Positions 9,580-18,840 of a stretch of 60,297 bases of DNA are shown here, piece after piece; positions within the stretch are counted from its first letter, which is position 1; each line of letters begins with the position of its first letter. Below the pieces are notes generated by a model, which saw nothing but the letters and a program-made list of their open reading frames with translations, did not search any database and was not told the origin of the DNA. Source of the stretch: Opitutaceae bacterium (GTDB taxonomy: Bacteria; Verrucomicrobiota; Verrucomicrobiia; Opitutales; Opitutaceae); contig JAEUGX010000022.1 of assembly GCA_016795545.1 (NCBI GenBank), forward strand, positions 1-60,297. The letters run 5' to 3'. A program made the translations under genes and the position numbers.

Positions 9580-9649
9580 GGCGGCGGGCGGTCCCGGACC
9601 GGGGAAGGGGAGGGGCGGGGCCGCGCGGAAGGCATCATGCCAGGGACTG

Positions 9650-9734
9650 GATTAAGATTCGATTAAGCCGGCCCGGGGGCGGGCGCGGCGGAAAAACCTG
9701 TGGGATATCCGGCCGGCTTAATTGTTCCTTAATC
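9650..9734. promoter_or_regulatory. Nested direct and inverted repeat: candidate response-regulator operator
   Basis: GATTAAG occurs at 9650-9656 and again at 9661-9667, start to start 11 bases. The same arrangement is present in reverse orientation as CTTAATT (9717-9723) and CTTAATC (9728-9734), also 11 bases apart. The inner half-sites are extended by CCGGCC on one side and GGCCGG on the other, so 9650-9673 and 9711-9734 are 24-base inverted copies matching at 20 positions. The array lies between the divergent response regulator and NHL-protein genes. Tandem 6-7 base half-sites at 11-base spacing are the pattern bound by OmpR-family dimers; autoregulation is inferred. Confidence 0.6.
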
Positions 9735-9834
9735 GGCGATATTCTAGAGTCCATCGTGCCGATCCGGATTCCGTCCCGCCTGCGCGTGCCGTCGGAACCC
9801 GCGGCCGCCTCCCGCGTCGTACCCGCTCCCTTTC

Positions 9835-12800
9835 ATGAGTCCGCTCGTTCCTCCGTCCCTCGTGTTCACGCCGTCCGCGCCGGTCCGACCGGCGCCGGAC
9901 TCCTGCCGCCCGCGCTGGTCCCGGCGGGCCCTGGCCCTGGTGCTCGCGGCCGCCGGCGCGCTCGCCGGCGGCCGCGGCGCCGCGCAGGACTACACCTTCA
10001 CCACCTTCGCGGGCATCGGCAACATCTCCGGCAGCAGCGACGGGACCGGCGGCGGGCTCGGGCTCCCGCTCTTCGGGCAGCCGATCGGCGTCGTGCTCAA
10101 CCGCGACGGCAATCTCTACGTGACCGACTCGGGCAACCAGCTGATCCGCGTCGTGACGCCGGCGGGCAAGGTCACGACCTTCGCCGGCACCGTCGGCGTC
10201 GCGGGTGGCGCCGACGGTACCGGGACCGCCGCGAGCTTCAACTCGCCGCAGGGCCCCGCGGTCGACGCCGAGGGCAACCTCTACGTCGCGGAGTACGGCA
10301 ACCACACGATCCGCAAACTCACGCCGGCGGGCGTCGTGACGACGCTGGCGGGCACCGCGGGCACGGCCGGCACCGCTGACGGCACCGGCAGCGCGGCGCG
10401 CTTCACCAACCCGAGCGGCGTCGGCGTCGACGCGGCGGGCAACGTGTACGTGGCCGACACCGGCAACCACGTCATCCGCAAGATCACCCCGGCCGGGGTC
10501 GTGACGACGCTGGCGGGTTCCGCGGGCACGACCGGCAGCATCGACGGCACGGGCACGGCGGCGCGCTTCAACTACCCGCGCGCGGTGGCGGTGGATGCCG
10601 GCGGGACCGTGTATGTCGCCGACGCGATCAACAACACGATCCGCAAGGTCACCGCCGACGGAGTGGTCACGACCCTCGCCGGCATGTGGTCGGCCTATGG
10701 CGGCACCGATGGCAACGGCACGGCGGCGCGGTTCAACTTTCCCAACGGCCTCACGCTGGACGCGGCGGGCAACCTCTACGTGGCCGACCAGAAGAACCAC
10801 ACGATCCGCCGGATCACCCCCGCCGGCGACGTGACCACGCTGGCCGGCCTGGCCAGCGCGGGCGCGGGGCGCGCCGACGGCACGGGCGTCGCCGCCCGGT
10901 TCAACACGCCCTCCGGCGTGGCGGCGGACGCCGCCGGCAACGTGTACGTGGCCGACTACAACAACCAGCTCATCCGCCGCGTGTCCGCGGCCGGCGTCGT
11001 GACCACCGTGGCCGGCGCGGGCGGGACGAAGGGGGCGCGGGACGGCGCCGGCTATGCGGTGAGCCCGGCCCTGTTCTTCAATCCGATCGCGACCGCGACG
11101 GACGCGGGCGGCAATGTCTACGTGGCCGACACCGGCAACCACACCGTGCGCCGCATCGCGCCGACCGGGGAGACGGTCACGCTGGCGGGCGCGGCCGGCG
11201 TCGCCGGCAGCGCCGACGGCGCGGGGACGTCCGCCCGCTTCAACAGCCCCGCGGGCGTGGCGGTGGACGCCGGCGGCAACGTGTACGTGGCGGACACGGG
11301 CAACCACACCGTGCGCCGGATCGCCGCGAGCGGCGTCGTGACGACGCTGGCCGGCACGGCCGGCCTGCCCGGCAGCGCGGACGGCGCGGGCGGCGCGGCC
11401 CGCTTCAACGCGCCGAGCGGCGTGGCGGTGGACGGGGCCGGCAATGTCTATGTCGCCGACTTCGCCAACGACACGGTCCGCGTCATCACGCCGGGCGGGG
11501 CGGTGGCCACGCTGGCCGGCCGCGCGGGCGAACCGGGCAGCGCGGACGGGCTGGGGACGGCCGCGCAGTTCAACGGCCCGCGGGCCCTGGCCGTGGACGG
11601 GGCCGGCGGCGTGTACGTGGCGGACACGGGCAACCACACCGTGCGCCGAATCGCCCCGGGCGGGCTGGTGCAGACGCTCGCCGGCACCGCGCGCGGCGCG
11701 GGCTCCGTCGACGGCACGGGCGCCGCCGCCCGGTTCAACGCGCCCGGGGGCATTGCCGTGGACGCGGGCGGCAACGTCTTCGTGGGCGACACCAACAACC
11801 ACACCCTCCGCCGCATTACGGCGGCGGGCGTGGTGACGACGCTGGGCGGCAAGGCCGGCAGCGCAGGCAATGTCGACGGCACGGGCGCGGCGGCGCGCTT
11901 CGACCATCCCGCCGGCGTCGCGGTGGACGCGGCCGGGCGGATCTATGTCGCGGACTACCGCAACCACACCCTCCGCCGGGGCGTGCTCGCGGGGTCGGAC
12001 GGCGACGGCGGGTCGGGCGGGAGCGGGGGCGGCGACGGCAGCGGCGGCGGTTCGGGCGGCGACGGGGGAACTGGCGGGGACGGGAGCGGCGGCGGCACCG
12101 ACGACGGCGACACCACGGGCACCGGCTTCCTGCTCCGGCCGGCCGGGGCGTGCACCGACGGCGCCGGCACGCTCTACGTCGCGGACACGGCCAACAACGT
12201 GATTCGCAAGATCGCCTCGGACGGCACCGTCACGGTGGTCGCCGGCACGGCGGGCGTCGCGGGCTCGGCCGACGCGACCGGCGCCGGCGCGTCGTTCAAC
12301 GGCCCGACCGGCATCACGCTGGACAGCGCCGGCAACCTCTACGTGTGCGACACGGGCAACGCCACGATCCGCCGGATCACCCCGGCCGGCGTCGTCACCA
12401 CCTTCGCCGGCTCGGCCGGGAGCCGCGGCAACGTCGACGGCACCGGCACGGCGGCGCGGTTCTCGATGCCCGTCGGCCTGGCCCGCGACACTTCGGACAA
12501 CCTGTTCGTGGCGGATGCGGTGGACTGCACGATCCGGCGGATCACCTCCGCGGGCGTGGTCACGACCTTCGCCGGCACCCCCCGGGTGCCCGGCGAGCGC
12601 GACGGCACGGGAGGGGAGGCCCAGTTCAACGGCCCGGTGGGCCTGGCGATCGACAGCGGCAACATCCTGTACGTGGCGGACACCTACAACTGCACGATCC
12701 GCACTATCACGCCCGGCGGGGTCGTGGCGACGCGGGCGGGCTCGGCGGGCCTCAGCGGCGCGTACGACGGCACCGGTGAGTTCGCGCTCTTCAACCTGCC

Positions 12801-13227
12801 GTACGGCGTGTCGGTCGACAGCGCGGCCAACGTGTACGTGGCCGACACCGGCAACAACTGCATCCGCCGCGTGACGCCCAACGGGGTCGTGACCACGCTC
12901 TCCGGCATCGCCGGCATCGCCGGCCGCCGCAACGGCCCGAACGCGACCGCGCTCTTCAACCAGCCCCAGGCCCTCGTCGCGGCCGGCAGCACGGCGATCT
13001 ACGTGCTCGACACCGGCAACTCGATCCTGCGGCTGGTGGGCGCGGCCAGCACCTCGACCGTCGCGTTGACGACGGGCACGACGTCGGGTTCGACGGGCAG
13101 CGACACGTCGAGCGGCGGCGGCGCCCTGGCGGCGCCGTTCGCGGCCGCGGCGGTCCTGCTGCTGCTGGCGCGGCTCGCCGCGGGCCGCCCTCGCGGCGGC
13201 GCGGCCGGCCCCGGATTTTTTTCGTGA
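9835..13227 (+). CDS. Secreted NHL-repeat protein: 18 blades, Gly-rich hinge, C-terminal anchor
   Basis: 1130 residues. An N-terminal signal is visible near residues 32-52 (ALALVLAAAGALAGG then GAAQ). The body is made of units of about 57 residues following the plan A-R-F-N-x-P-x-G-V-A-V-D-A-x-G-N-V-Y-V-A-D-x-x-N-H-T-I-R-R-I-x-P-x-G in pieces. I count 18 units: 12 before a Gly/Ser/Asp hinge (about residues 720-762) and six after it, which fits three six-bladed propellers. The end has STSTVALTTG, a short GGG, a hydrophobic helix (LAAPFAAAAVLLLLARLAA) and basic residues, like a GlyGly-CTERM or similar cell-surface sorting tail, though about 14 residues follow the basic cluster. Function is probably binding or scaffold at the cell surface; no enzyme motif is seen. 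Confidence 0.85.
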   Translation: MSPLVPPSLVFTPSAPVRPAPDSCRPRWSRRALALVLAAAGALAGGRGAAQDYTFTTFAGIGNISGSSDGTGGGLGLPLFGQPIGVVLNRDGNLYVTDSGNQLIRVVTPAGKVTTFAGTVGVAGGADGTGTAASFNSPQGPAVDAEGNLYVAEYGNHTIRKLTPAGVVTTLAGTAGTAGTADGTGSAARFTNPSGVGVDAAGNVYVADTGNHVIRKITPAGVVTTLAGSAGTTGSIDGTGTAARFNYPRAVAVDAGGTVYVADAINNTIRKVTADGVVTTLAGMWSAYGGTDGNGTAARFNFPNGLTLDAAGNLYVADQKNHTIRRITPAGDVTTLAGLASAGAGRADGTGVAARFNTPSGVAADAAGNVYVADYNNQLIRRVSAAGVVTTVAGAGGTKGARDGAGYAVSPALFFNPIATATDAGGNVYVADTGNHTVRRIAPTGETVTLAGAAGVAGSADGAGTSARFNSPAGVAVDAGGNVYVADTGNHTVRRIAASGVVTTLAGTAGLPGSADGAGGAARFNAPSGVAVDGAGNVYVADFANDTVRVITPGGAVATLAGRAGEPGSADGLGTAAQFNGPRALAVDGAGGVYVADTGNHTVRRIAPGGLVQTLAGTARGAGSVDGTGAAARFNAPGGIAVDAGGNVFVGDTNNHTLRRITAAGVVTTLGGKAGSAGNVDGTGAAARFDHPAGVAVDAAGRIYVADYRNHTLRRGVLAGSDGDGGSGGSGGGDGSGGGSGGDGGTGGDGSGGGTDDGDTTGTGFLLRPAGACTDGAGTLYVADTANNVIRKIASDGTVTVVAGTAGVAGSADATGAGASFNGPTGITLDSAGNLYVCDTGNATIRRITPAGVVTTFAGSAGSRGNVDGTGTAARFSMPVGLARDTSDNLFVADAVDCTIRRITSAGVVTTFAGTPRVPGERDGTGGEAQFNGPVGLAIDSGNILYVADTYNCTIRTITPGGVVATRAGSAGLSGAYDGTGEFALFNLPYGVSVDSAANVYVADTGNNCIRRVTPNGVVTTLSGIAGIAGRRNGPNATALFNQPQALVAAGSTAIYVLDTGNSILRLVGAASTSTVALTTGTTSGSTGSDTSSGGGALAAPFAAAAVLLLLARLAAGRPRGGAAGPGFFS

Positions 13228-13276
13228 GTCGGGGAGGGACGGTGGTAGGGTCGCGGCACTCCCGTTCCCCTGCCGC

Positions 13277-14173
13277 ATGAAAATCAAGCACGTCACGTTC
13301 GAGGGCCTGGCCGCGGTCGAGCTGCTCACGCCGAAGCTGCGCCTGGTGGCGATCACCGCCCGGGGGCCGCGGATCGCGTTCTGGGGCCGGCCGGGCGGCG
13401 CGAACCTGCTGCTGTGGGCGCCCGGCAAGTACCGGCGCGGCGAGTGGGACCTGCTGGGCGGGCACCGGCTGTGGGCGACCCGGCCGGGGGCGGACGAGGC
13501 GGAGGAGACCTACGCCGTCGACGACCGGCCGGCCACCGTCGTCCTGCGGTCCGACGGCTTCACCGTCACCGGCGCGCCCGATCCGCGGCAGCGGACCCGC
13601 CGCGGGTTCACGGTGCGCGCGCTGGCGGACGACCGCGTGGCCATCGACCATTTCCTGCGCAACGACGGGGACATGCTGTGGAGCGGCGGCCTGTGGGCCC
13701 TGACCTGCACCGTGCCGTCCGCGCGGTCCGCGTACGTGGTGCCGCTCGGCGACGGGTCGGCTTGGGATTACGCGACGATCATCGCCTTCCGTACCTGGGG
13801 CGGCGGCCACGGCGGCAAGGGCTTCGACGACCCGCAGTTCCGCTTCACCGCCGAAGCGCTCGTGCTGCGTCCGTCGGGGCGCGAGAACAAGCGGATGGTG
13901 AAGGCCGAGGCCGGCCTGATCGCGATGCACGCACCGGCGCAGCGGCTGCTCTTCGTCAAACAGGCGCCCTACCGGCCCGAAGCCGGCTACCCGCTCGGCA
14001 CCAACCTGGCGCTCTATGTCGGCCCGAAGAATTTTATGGTCGAGATGGAGACGATGGGGCCGGCCGCGACCCTGAAGCCCGGCCAGACGCTGAAACACCG
14101 CGAGACCTGGCGGCTGGCCCCGGCCCCGTCCGCGCCCACGGCGCCCGAGCTGCGGCGGCTGGCGAAGGCGTGA
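13277..14173 (+). CDS. DUF4380-like (galactose mutarotase-fold) protein
   Basis: 298 residues, no signal peptide. The start runs MKIKHVTFEGLAAVELLTPKLRL, then GPRIAFWGRPGGANLLLW, GGHRLWATRPGADE and IDHFLRNDGDMLWSGGLWALT: beta-sandwich strands and a His near the expected aldose-epimerase position. The whole resembles the DUF4380 family, which shares the galactose mutarotase fold and lacks a known reaction. The gene is 50 bases after the NHL gene and may be cotranscribed. It converges on the arabinose operon; the 222-base gap holds no gene that I can support. Confidence 0.72.
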   Translation: MKIKHVTFEGLAAVELLTPKLRLVAITARGPRIAFWGRPGGANLLLWAPGKYRRGEWDLLGGHRLWATRPGADEAEETYAVDDRPATVVLRSDGFTVTGAPDPRQRTRRGFTVRALADDRVAIDHFLRNDGDMLWSGGLWALTCTVPSARSAYVVPLGDGSAWDYATIIAFRTWGGGHGGKGFDDPQFRFTAEALVLRPSGRENKRMVKAEAGLIAMHAPAQRLLFVKQAPYRPEAGYPLGTNLALYVGPKNFMVEMETMGPAATLKPGQTLKHRETWRLAPAPSAPTAPELRRLAKA

Positions 14174-14395
14174 CGCGGCGGAGTTTCAGGGTAGCCCCGC
14201 CTTGGCCGATCCCGGCCCTCCCGGTCAGGGTTACGGTCACTCCCCGCCGCTTCCCGCGTTCGATGCCCTTTCCTTGCGGCCATCTGATTTCCAGGCGAAT
14301 GCGAGGGGCCCCGGAACCACGGGCGCCGAAGTTCTTCCGGAAACGTGCCGTGTCCAACGGCAGGAGTCCGCATCGGCTGGGTGTAATGGCCCGGC

Positions 14396-15886
14396 TCAGG
14401 CGGCGGCGACGCCGGCCATGAGCCGCATCAGGGCGGCCTCGCTGAAGGCGGCCCGGTCGAGCTCGCCGGCGAGGCGGCCCTCGCGCATGACGACGATGCG
14501 GCGGCAGAGCCCGATCAATTCCGGCAGCTCGGAGGAAACGACCAGGAGCGCCTTGCCCTCGCAGGCCAGCTCGTCGAGCAGCCGGTAGATCTCGGCCTTG
14601 GCACCGACGTCGACGCCGCGGGTCGGCTCGTCGATGAGGAGAACGTCGCAGCCGCGGGCCAGCCATTTCGCGAGGGCGATCTTCTGCTGGTTGCCGCCGC
14701 TCAGGCCGGCGGTGACGGCCTCGAGCGAAGGCATGCGGACGCGGAGGCGTTCGGTGTAGCGCCGGGCCAGGGTCTGTTCGGCCGCGCGGCGCACCCAGCC
14801 GGCGCGGGTGAGCGCCGGGAGCGAGGCCAGGGAGATGTTCTCGCGGCAGCTGAGGCCGAGGACGAGGCCCTGGCGCTTGCGGTCTTCCGGCACCAGTCCG
14901 ATCCCGGCGGCCAGGGCGGCGTCGCGGGAACCGAGCGGGACGCTCCGGCCGCGCACGGCCACGCGTCCGGTGGCGGCCGGGTCCAGGCCGAAGACGGCCT
15001 GGGCGACCTCGCTCCGACCGGCGCCGACGATGCCGGCGATGCCGACGATCTCGCCGGCGCGCACGGTCAGATCGATGCCGGCGAACTTGCCGGGGGAGGC
15101 GAGGCCCTCGACGCGGAGGCACTCGGGCCCGAGCGGCCGGGTGAGGTGGAGGGGGGCGGCGGGCGCCAGCTCGCGGCCGATCATCTGCGTGACGACGCGC
15201 GGCGGATTCGTGGCCGCGATGGGCTCGGTGGCGACATGGCGGCCGTCGCGCAGGACGGTGAGGCGGTCGCAGAGCGCGAACAGCTCCTCGAGGCGGTGCG
15301 ACACGTAGAGCAGGGTGAGGCCGCGGGCCTTGAGGTCGCGCACCAGCCGGAAGAGCTCGCGGGTCTCGGCGGCGGACAGCGAGCTGGAGGGCTCATCCAT
15401 GACGAGCACGCGGGCGCCCGTGCCGACGGCGGCGGCGATCTGCACCAGCTGTTCGCGGCCGGTGGAGAGCGTGCCGATGAGGGCGTCGGGGTCGAGATCG
15501 GCGCCGATGGCCGCGAGCATGGCGCGGGCGCGGGCGCGGAGGGCGGCCCGGTCGACGAAGCCGGCGCGGCGCGGCAGATCGCCGAGGCAGAGATTCTCGG
15601 CGATGGAGAGGTTCGGGCAGAACGCGAGCTCCTGGTGCACCATCGCGATGCCCAGGCCGCGCGCGTCCAGCGGGGAGGCGGGCCGGATCTCGCGGCCGTC
15701 GAGCCGGATCGTGCCGCCGTCGGCGGTCTGCACGCCGGCCAGGATCTTGCCCAGCGTGCTCTTGCCCGCGCCGTTCTCGCCGATGAGCGCGTGGCAGGTG
15801 CCCCGCTCGACGCCGAAGCTGACGCCGTCGAGCGCCAGCACGCCCGGGAAACGTTTGGTCAGGCCGTGGAATTCGAGGAAGGGCAA
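14396..15886 (-). CDS. Sugar ABC transporter ATP-binding protein (RbsA/XylG/AraG type)
   Basis: 496 residues, the length expected for two fused nucleotide-binding domains. First half: Walker A GENGAGKSTLGKIL, signature LSTGREQLVQIA, Walker B ARVLVMDEPSSSL. Second half: degenerate Walker A (GIVGAGRSEVAQAV), full signature LSGGNQQKIALAKWLA, Walker B DVLLIDEPTRGVDVG. This asymmetry is normal in the CUT2 class for monosaccharides. It is the last gene of the ara cluster, 55 bases after the binding-protein gene, so L-arabinose is the likely cargo. The family name alone would not separate arabinose from ribose or xylose. Confidence 0.93.
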   Translation of the reverse strand: MPFLEFHGLTKRFPGVLALDGVSFGVERGTCHALIGENGAGKSTLGKILAGVQTADGGTIRLDGREIRPASPLDARGLGIAMVHQELAFCPNLSIAENLCLGDLPRRAGFVDRAALRARARAMLAAIGADLDPDALIGTLSTGREQLVQIAAAVGTGARVLVMDEPSSSLSAAETRELFRLVRDLKARGLTLLYVSHRLEELFALCDRLTVLRDGRHVATEPIAATNPPRVVTQMIGRELAPAAPLHLTRPLGPECLRVEGLASPGKFAGIDLTVRAGEIVGIAGIVGAGRSEVAQAVFGLDPAATGRVAVRGRSVPLGSRDAALAAGIGLVPEDRKRQGLVLGLSCRENISLASLPALTRAGWVRRAAEQTLARRYTERLRVRMPSLEAVTAGLSGGNQQKIALAKWLARGCDVLLIDEPTRGVDVGAKAEIYRLLDELACEGKALLVVSSELPELIGLCRRIVVMREGRLAGELDRAAFSEAALMRLMAGVAAA

Positions 15887-15941
15887 GGGGCGGGATGCCG
15901 GTCAACCGCGGCTTACTCCGCGAACCGAGTCCGCGGCGGGC

Positions 15942-16892
15942 TCAGTTCCGCAGCCATTTCGTCCAGTTCTTGGCGAACTCGTCGACATTCTCGCGGGTGA
16001 CGGGGATGAGGGCGCTGATCTCCTTGGCGGCGGGCGGGTCCCGATGCTCGACGAGCTTCTCGACGAGCAGCTCCACGGAACGGTGGCCCCACTGGTAGCA
16101 CTGTTGGGCGAGCAGCACCGGGACGTGGCCGCTGCGGATGTAGGCGAGCTGGGCCGGCAGGGCGTCGACGGAGACGCACTGGACGGTGCCGGGCGGCCAT
16201 TTCAGGGCGTTGTCGGTGAAGAGCGCCCAGCCGCCGATCATGGCCCAGCCGGTGATCTCGGGATTGGCCTGCATGACCTGCTCGACCTTGGCCGCCGCGT
16301 CCTGCGGGGTTTCCTTGTGGTAATAGACGTCGCGGATCGTGATGCCCGGATGTCGGGCGGCCTCCGCGCGGACGCCCTGGACGCGCCGCTGGAGGTTCGG
16401 GGCGTTGGGGTTGCCGGCGAGGACGGCGACCACGCCCTGGCCGTGCATGACGCGGGCGAGCTCGGCCATGGTCTGGCGGCCGCACTGGAAGTCATCGACG
16501 CCGTAGGTGACGAAACGTTTCGAGGCCGGGGCGTCCGAGTCGAAGGTCACGACCGGCACGCCCTGGTCGACGGCGCGGTTGATGGCGTCGGTGAGCTTGT
16601 TCGCGTCGGAGCAGCTGATGGCCAGCCCCTCGGCGCCCGCGAGGACCAGCTGCTCGACGGCCTCGGCCTGCTTCTGGGCGTCCTCCTCGTTGGGCGTGCG
16701 CCAGTCGATGCGGATGTCGAGGTTGTGCCGGGCGCCGAGCTCCCGGGCGGCGTCCTCCGCGCCGACGCGCGCTGCCTGGAAGACGGGGTTGCTCTGGGAC
16801 TTGGCGACGAGGCCGATGGTCAGGCGGCGGGGGGCGGCCGAGGCCAGCGTGGCGCCGAGAAGCAGGAGGAGGAGGCAGGGTAGCGTTTTCAT
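15942..16892 (-). CDS. Periplasmic sugar-binding protein (RbsB/AraF-like)
   Basis: 316 residues with a signal peptide (residues 1-19, LLLLLLGATLASAA). The mature protein starts RRLTIGLVAKSQSNPVFQAARVGAEDAARELG and carries GLAISCSDANKLTDAINRAVDQGVPVVTFDSDAP, the usual type I periplasmic-binding fold of CUT2 transporters. Asp in FDSDAP and Asn in GNPNAPN occur where the family binds sugar hydroxyls. It sits between the permease (19 bases upstream) and the ATPase, in an operon with araB, araA and araD, which points to L-arabinose. Confidence 0.92.
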   Translation of the reverse strand: MKTLPCLLLLLLGATLASAAPRRLTIGLVAKSQSNPVFQAARVGAEDAARELGARHNLDIRIDWRTPNEEDAQKQAEAVEQLVLAGAEGLAISCSDANKLTDAINRAVDQGVPVVTFDSDAPASKRFVTYGVDDFQCGRQTMAELARVMHGQGVVAVLAGNPNAPNLQRRVQGVRAEAARHPGITIRDVYYHKETPQDAAAKVEQVMQANPEITGWAMIGGWALFTDNALKWPPGTVQCVSVDALPAQLAYIRSGHVPVLLAQQCYQWGHRSVELLVEKLVEHRDPPAAKEISALIPVTRENVDEFAKNWTKWLRN

Positions 16893-16910
16893 GGCGGGAA
16901 AGGCGGGGGC

Positions 16911-18026
16911 TCAGCCGGCCCGGGCGGCGAGGCGGCGCCGCGCGAGCCAGGTGTTGAGGTTGTCGAGGACGACCGCGGCGATGACGACCGTGCCGATGAT
17001 GATCTGGCTGTAGTTCTGGTCGATGCCGAGGATGACGATGCCGCTGGCGATCATCTGGATGATGAGGGCGCCGAGCACGACGCCCAGCGCGGAGCCGCGT
17101 CCGCCGCTGAGGCTGGCGCCGCCGACGACGGCGGCGGCGATGACGTTGAGCTCGTAGCCCTGGCCGTCGCCCGAGGTGGCGGCGCCGTAGTAGCCGAGCG
17201 ACAGCAGGGCGGCGACGCCCGCCGCGAGGCCGGAGAGCAGGTAGACGCCCAGCTTGACGCGCTCGACGCGGATGCCGCTGAAGCGGGCGGCCAGCTCGTT
17301 GCCGCCGACCGCGTAGACGCGCCGGCCGGCGGCGAGCCGGGCCAGGAAGATCCAGCCGGCGGCCGTGACCAGCACCATCGCCAGCAGCGGCACGAAACTG
17401 AGACCGTCGCCGGCCTCGCGGCGGACGAAGTCGCGGAACGCCGCGGGAAAGCTCCCGACCGACTGGCCCTTGGTGGCGACAAACGCGATGCCGCGCAGGA
17501 TGGCCATGGCGCCGAGGGTGATGATGAACGGATGGACCCGGAGCGCCACGATCAGGCCGCCGTTGAGCAGGCCGCAGAGCGCGGCCGTGCCCAGGCAGGC
17601 GGCGACGCCGAGCAGGATGCCCAGGCCCGGCGAGGCGGCGCCGGGCCCGTCGGCCCCGTAGTGGTTGAGCACCAGGGCGCCCAACACGGAGGCCAGCGCG
17701 TAGATCGAGCCGACGGAAAGGTCGATGCCGCCCGCGATGATCACCAGCGCCATGCCGACCGCCATGATCGCGGTGAAGCTGGTGTCCTTGGCCAGTTGGG
17801 CCAGGTTCTGGGCGTTGAGGAACTTGTTCTTCTCGACGAAGGCGGGCACGCGCTCGCCCGCCGCGTTGGTGACGAACACCCGCTGGCGCCCGCCCTCCGG
17901 CGTGCGCTCGAAGAGCGGGGTGCGGACCGTGCCGCTGAAGGCGGTCAGCAGGCTGCCGAGCGCCAGGATGACTAGCAGCAGGCCGCTTTCCTGGAAGCGC
18001 AGGAGGGAACGGACGGACAGGGGCAT
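16911..18026 (-). CDS. Sugar ABC transporter permease (RbsC/AraH-like)
   Basis: 371 residues with about eight to ten membrane segments. The family marker IIAGGIDLSVGSIYALASV is present near residue 100, as is the QMIASGIVILGIDQNYSQIIIGTVVIAAV end. The protein has an insert of about 50 polar residues after the first membrane helix (TVRTPLFERTPEGGRQRVF to NKFLNAQNL) that most RbsC proteins lack; it would face the periplasm. Gene order here is permease, binding protein, ATPase, the reverse of the common order. The gap to araD (97 bases) is the largest between araD and the ATPase gene, and could hold an internal promoter. Confidence 0.92.
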   Translation of the reverse strand: MPLSVRSLLRFQESGLLLVILALGSLLTAFSGTVRTPLFERTPEGGRQRVFVTNAAGERVPAFVEKNKFLNAQNLAQLAKDTSFTAIMAVGMALVIIAGGIDLSVGSIYALASVLGALVLNHYGADGPGAASPGLGILLGVAACLGTAALCGLLNGGLIVALRVHPFIITLGAMAILRGIAFVATKGQSVGSFPAAFRDFVRREAGDGLSFVPLLAMVLVTAAGWIFLARLAAGRRVYAVGGNELAARFSGIRVERVKLGVYLLSGLAAGVAALLSLGYYGAATSGDGQGYELNVIAAAVVGGASLSGGRGSALGVVLGALIIQMIASGIVILGIDQNYSQIIIGTVVIAAVVLDNLNTWLARRRLAARAG

Positions 18027-18123
18027 GGGGAAACCGCCGGCCAGCCAAGCGGATGTTGGCGGGGTTGGCTAGAGCCGTTTGAAGAATTCTTCGCGGGCGT
18101 CCCGTGGCGGGCGGCCGGCGGGG

Positions 18124-18819
18124 TCAGGACGCCTGCCCGTAGTACGCTCCGGGTCCGTGCTTCCGCCGGAAATGCCGGCGCAGGAGGGCGGGCTCGATGG
18201 GCCGCAGGCCGGGGGCGAGGGAGAGGGAGAGCAGCGCGAGCCGGGCGACGCACTCGACGGCGACCGCGACGGCGACGGCCTGGTGCACGGTCTCGCCCCA
18301 GGTGAACGGGGCGTGGCGGTTCACCAGCACCCCGGGGAAGGCGAGGGGGTCGAGGCGGCGGAAGCGCTCGACGATGACGCCGCCGGTCTCCCACTCGTAG
18401 GCGTCGCCGCTGATCTCGCGCCGGGTCAGCCGGCGGGTCACGGGGATGTCGCCGTTGAAGAAGTCGGCGTGGGTCGTGCCCAGGATCGGGATGGCGCGCC
18501 CGGCCTGGGCGAACGCGGTGGCGTGGGTGCTGTGGGTGTGCACCACGCCGGCGATCTGCGGGAAGGCGAGGAAGAGGCGGCGGTGCGTCGGGGTGTCGGA
18601 GGAGGGCCGCAGCCGCCCCTCCACCTGGCGGCCCTCGAGGTCGACCAACACCAGGTCGGCGGGACGGAGGTCGGCGTAGGCGACGCCGCTGGGCTTGATG
18701 GCGAAGATGCCGCGCCGGCGGTCGAGGGCGCTGGCGTTGCCGAACGTCAGGTTGATCAGCCCGTGCCGCGGCAGGGCGAGGTTGGCCTCGTAGGCTTCGC
18801 GCTTGAGTTCGGTGAGCAT
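18124..18819 (-). CDS. araD: L-ribulose-5-phosphate 4-epimerase
   Basis: 231 residues, equal to the family norm. AraD converts L-ribulose 5-phosphate to D-xylulose 5-phosphate by a Zn-dependent retro-aldol step. GLINLTFGNASALDR binds the phosphate, HTHSTHATAFAQAG carries the zinc histidines (two of three), and NRHAPFTWG supplies the third. The C-terminal region ends LLRRHFRRKHGPGAYYGQ, the usual family tail with the catalytic Tyr. It lies 21 bases after araA. Confidence 0.96.
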   Translation of the reverse strand: MLTELKREAYEANLALPRHGLINLTFGNASALDRRRGIFAIKPSGVAYADLRPADLVLVDLEGRQVEGRLRPSSDTPTHRRLFLAFPQIAGVVHTHSTHATAFAQAGRAIPILGTTHADFFNGDIPVTRRLTRREISGDAYEWETGGVIVERFRRLDPLAFPGVLVNRHAPFTWGETVHQAVAVAVAVECVARLALLSLSLAPGLRPIEPALLRRHFRRKHGPGAYYGQAS

Positions 18820-18840
18820 GGGAAGGCGCGGCCCCGGACT

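Noticed and set aside
10000..12900. Regular DNA repeats that could look like a CRISPR array
   Set aside because: The repeats are coding, about 170 bases long, diverged, in frame, and correspond to NHL blades. No short identical repeats with unique spacers exist.
9718..13428. 1236-codon open frame antisense to the NHL gene with His/Val/Asp repeats
   Set aside because: It mirrors the repeat structure of the true NHL gene on the other strand and extends into unrelated intergenic DNA. The periodicity comes from the sense-strand repeats.
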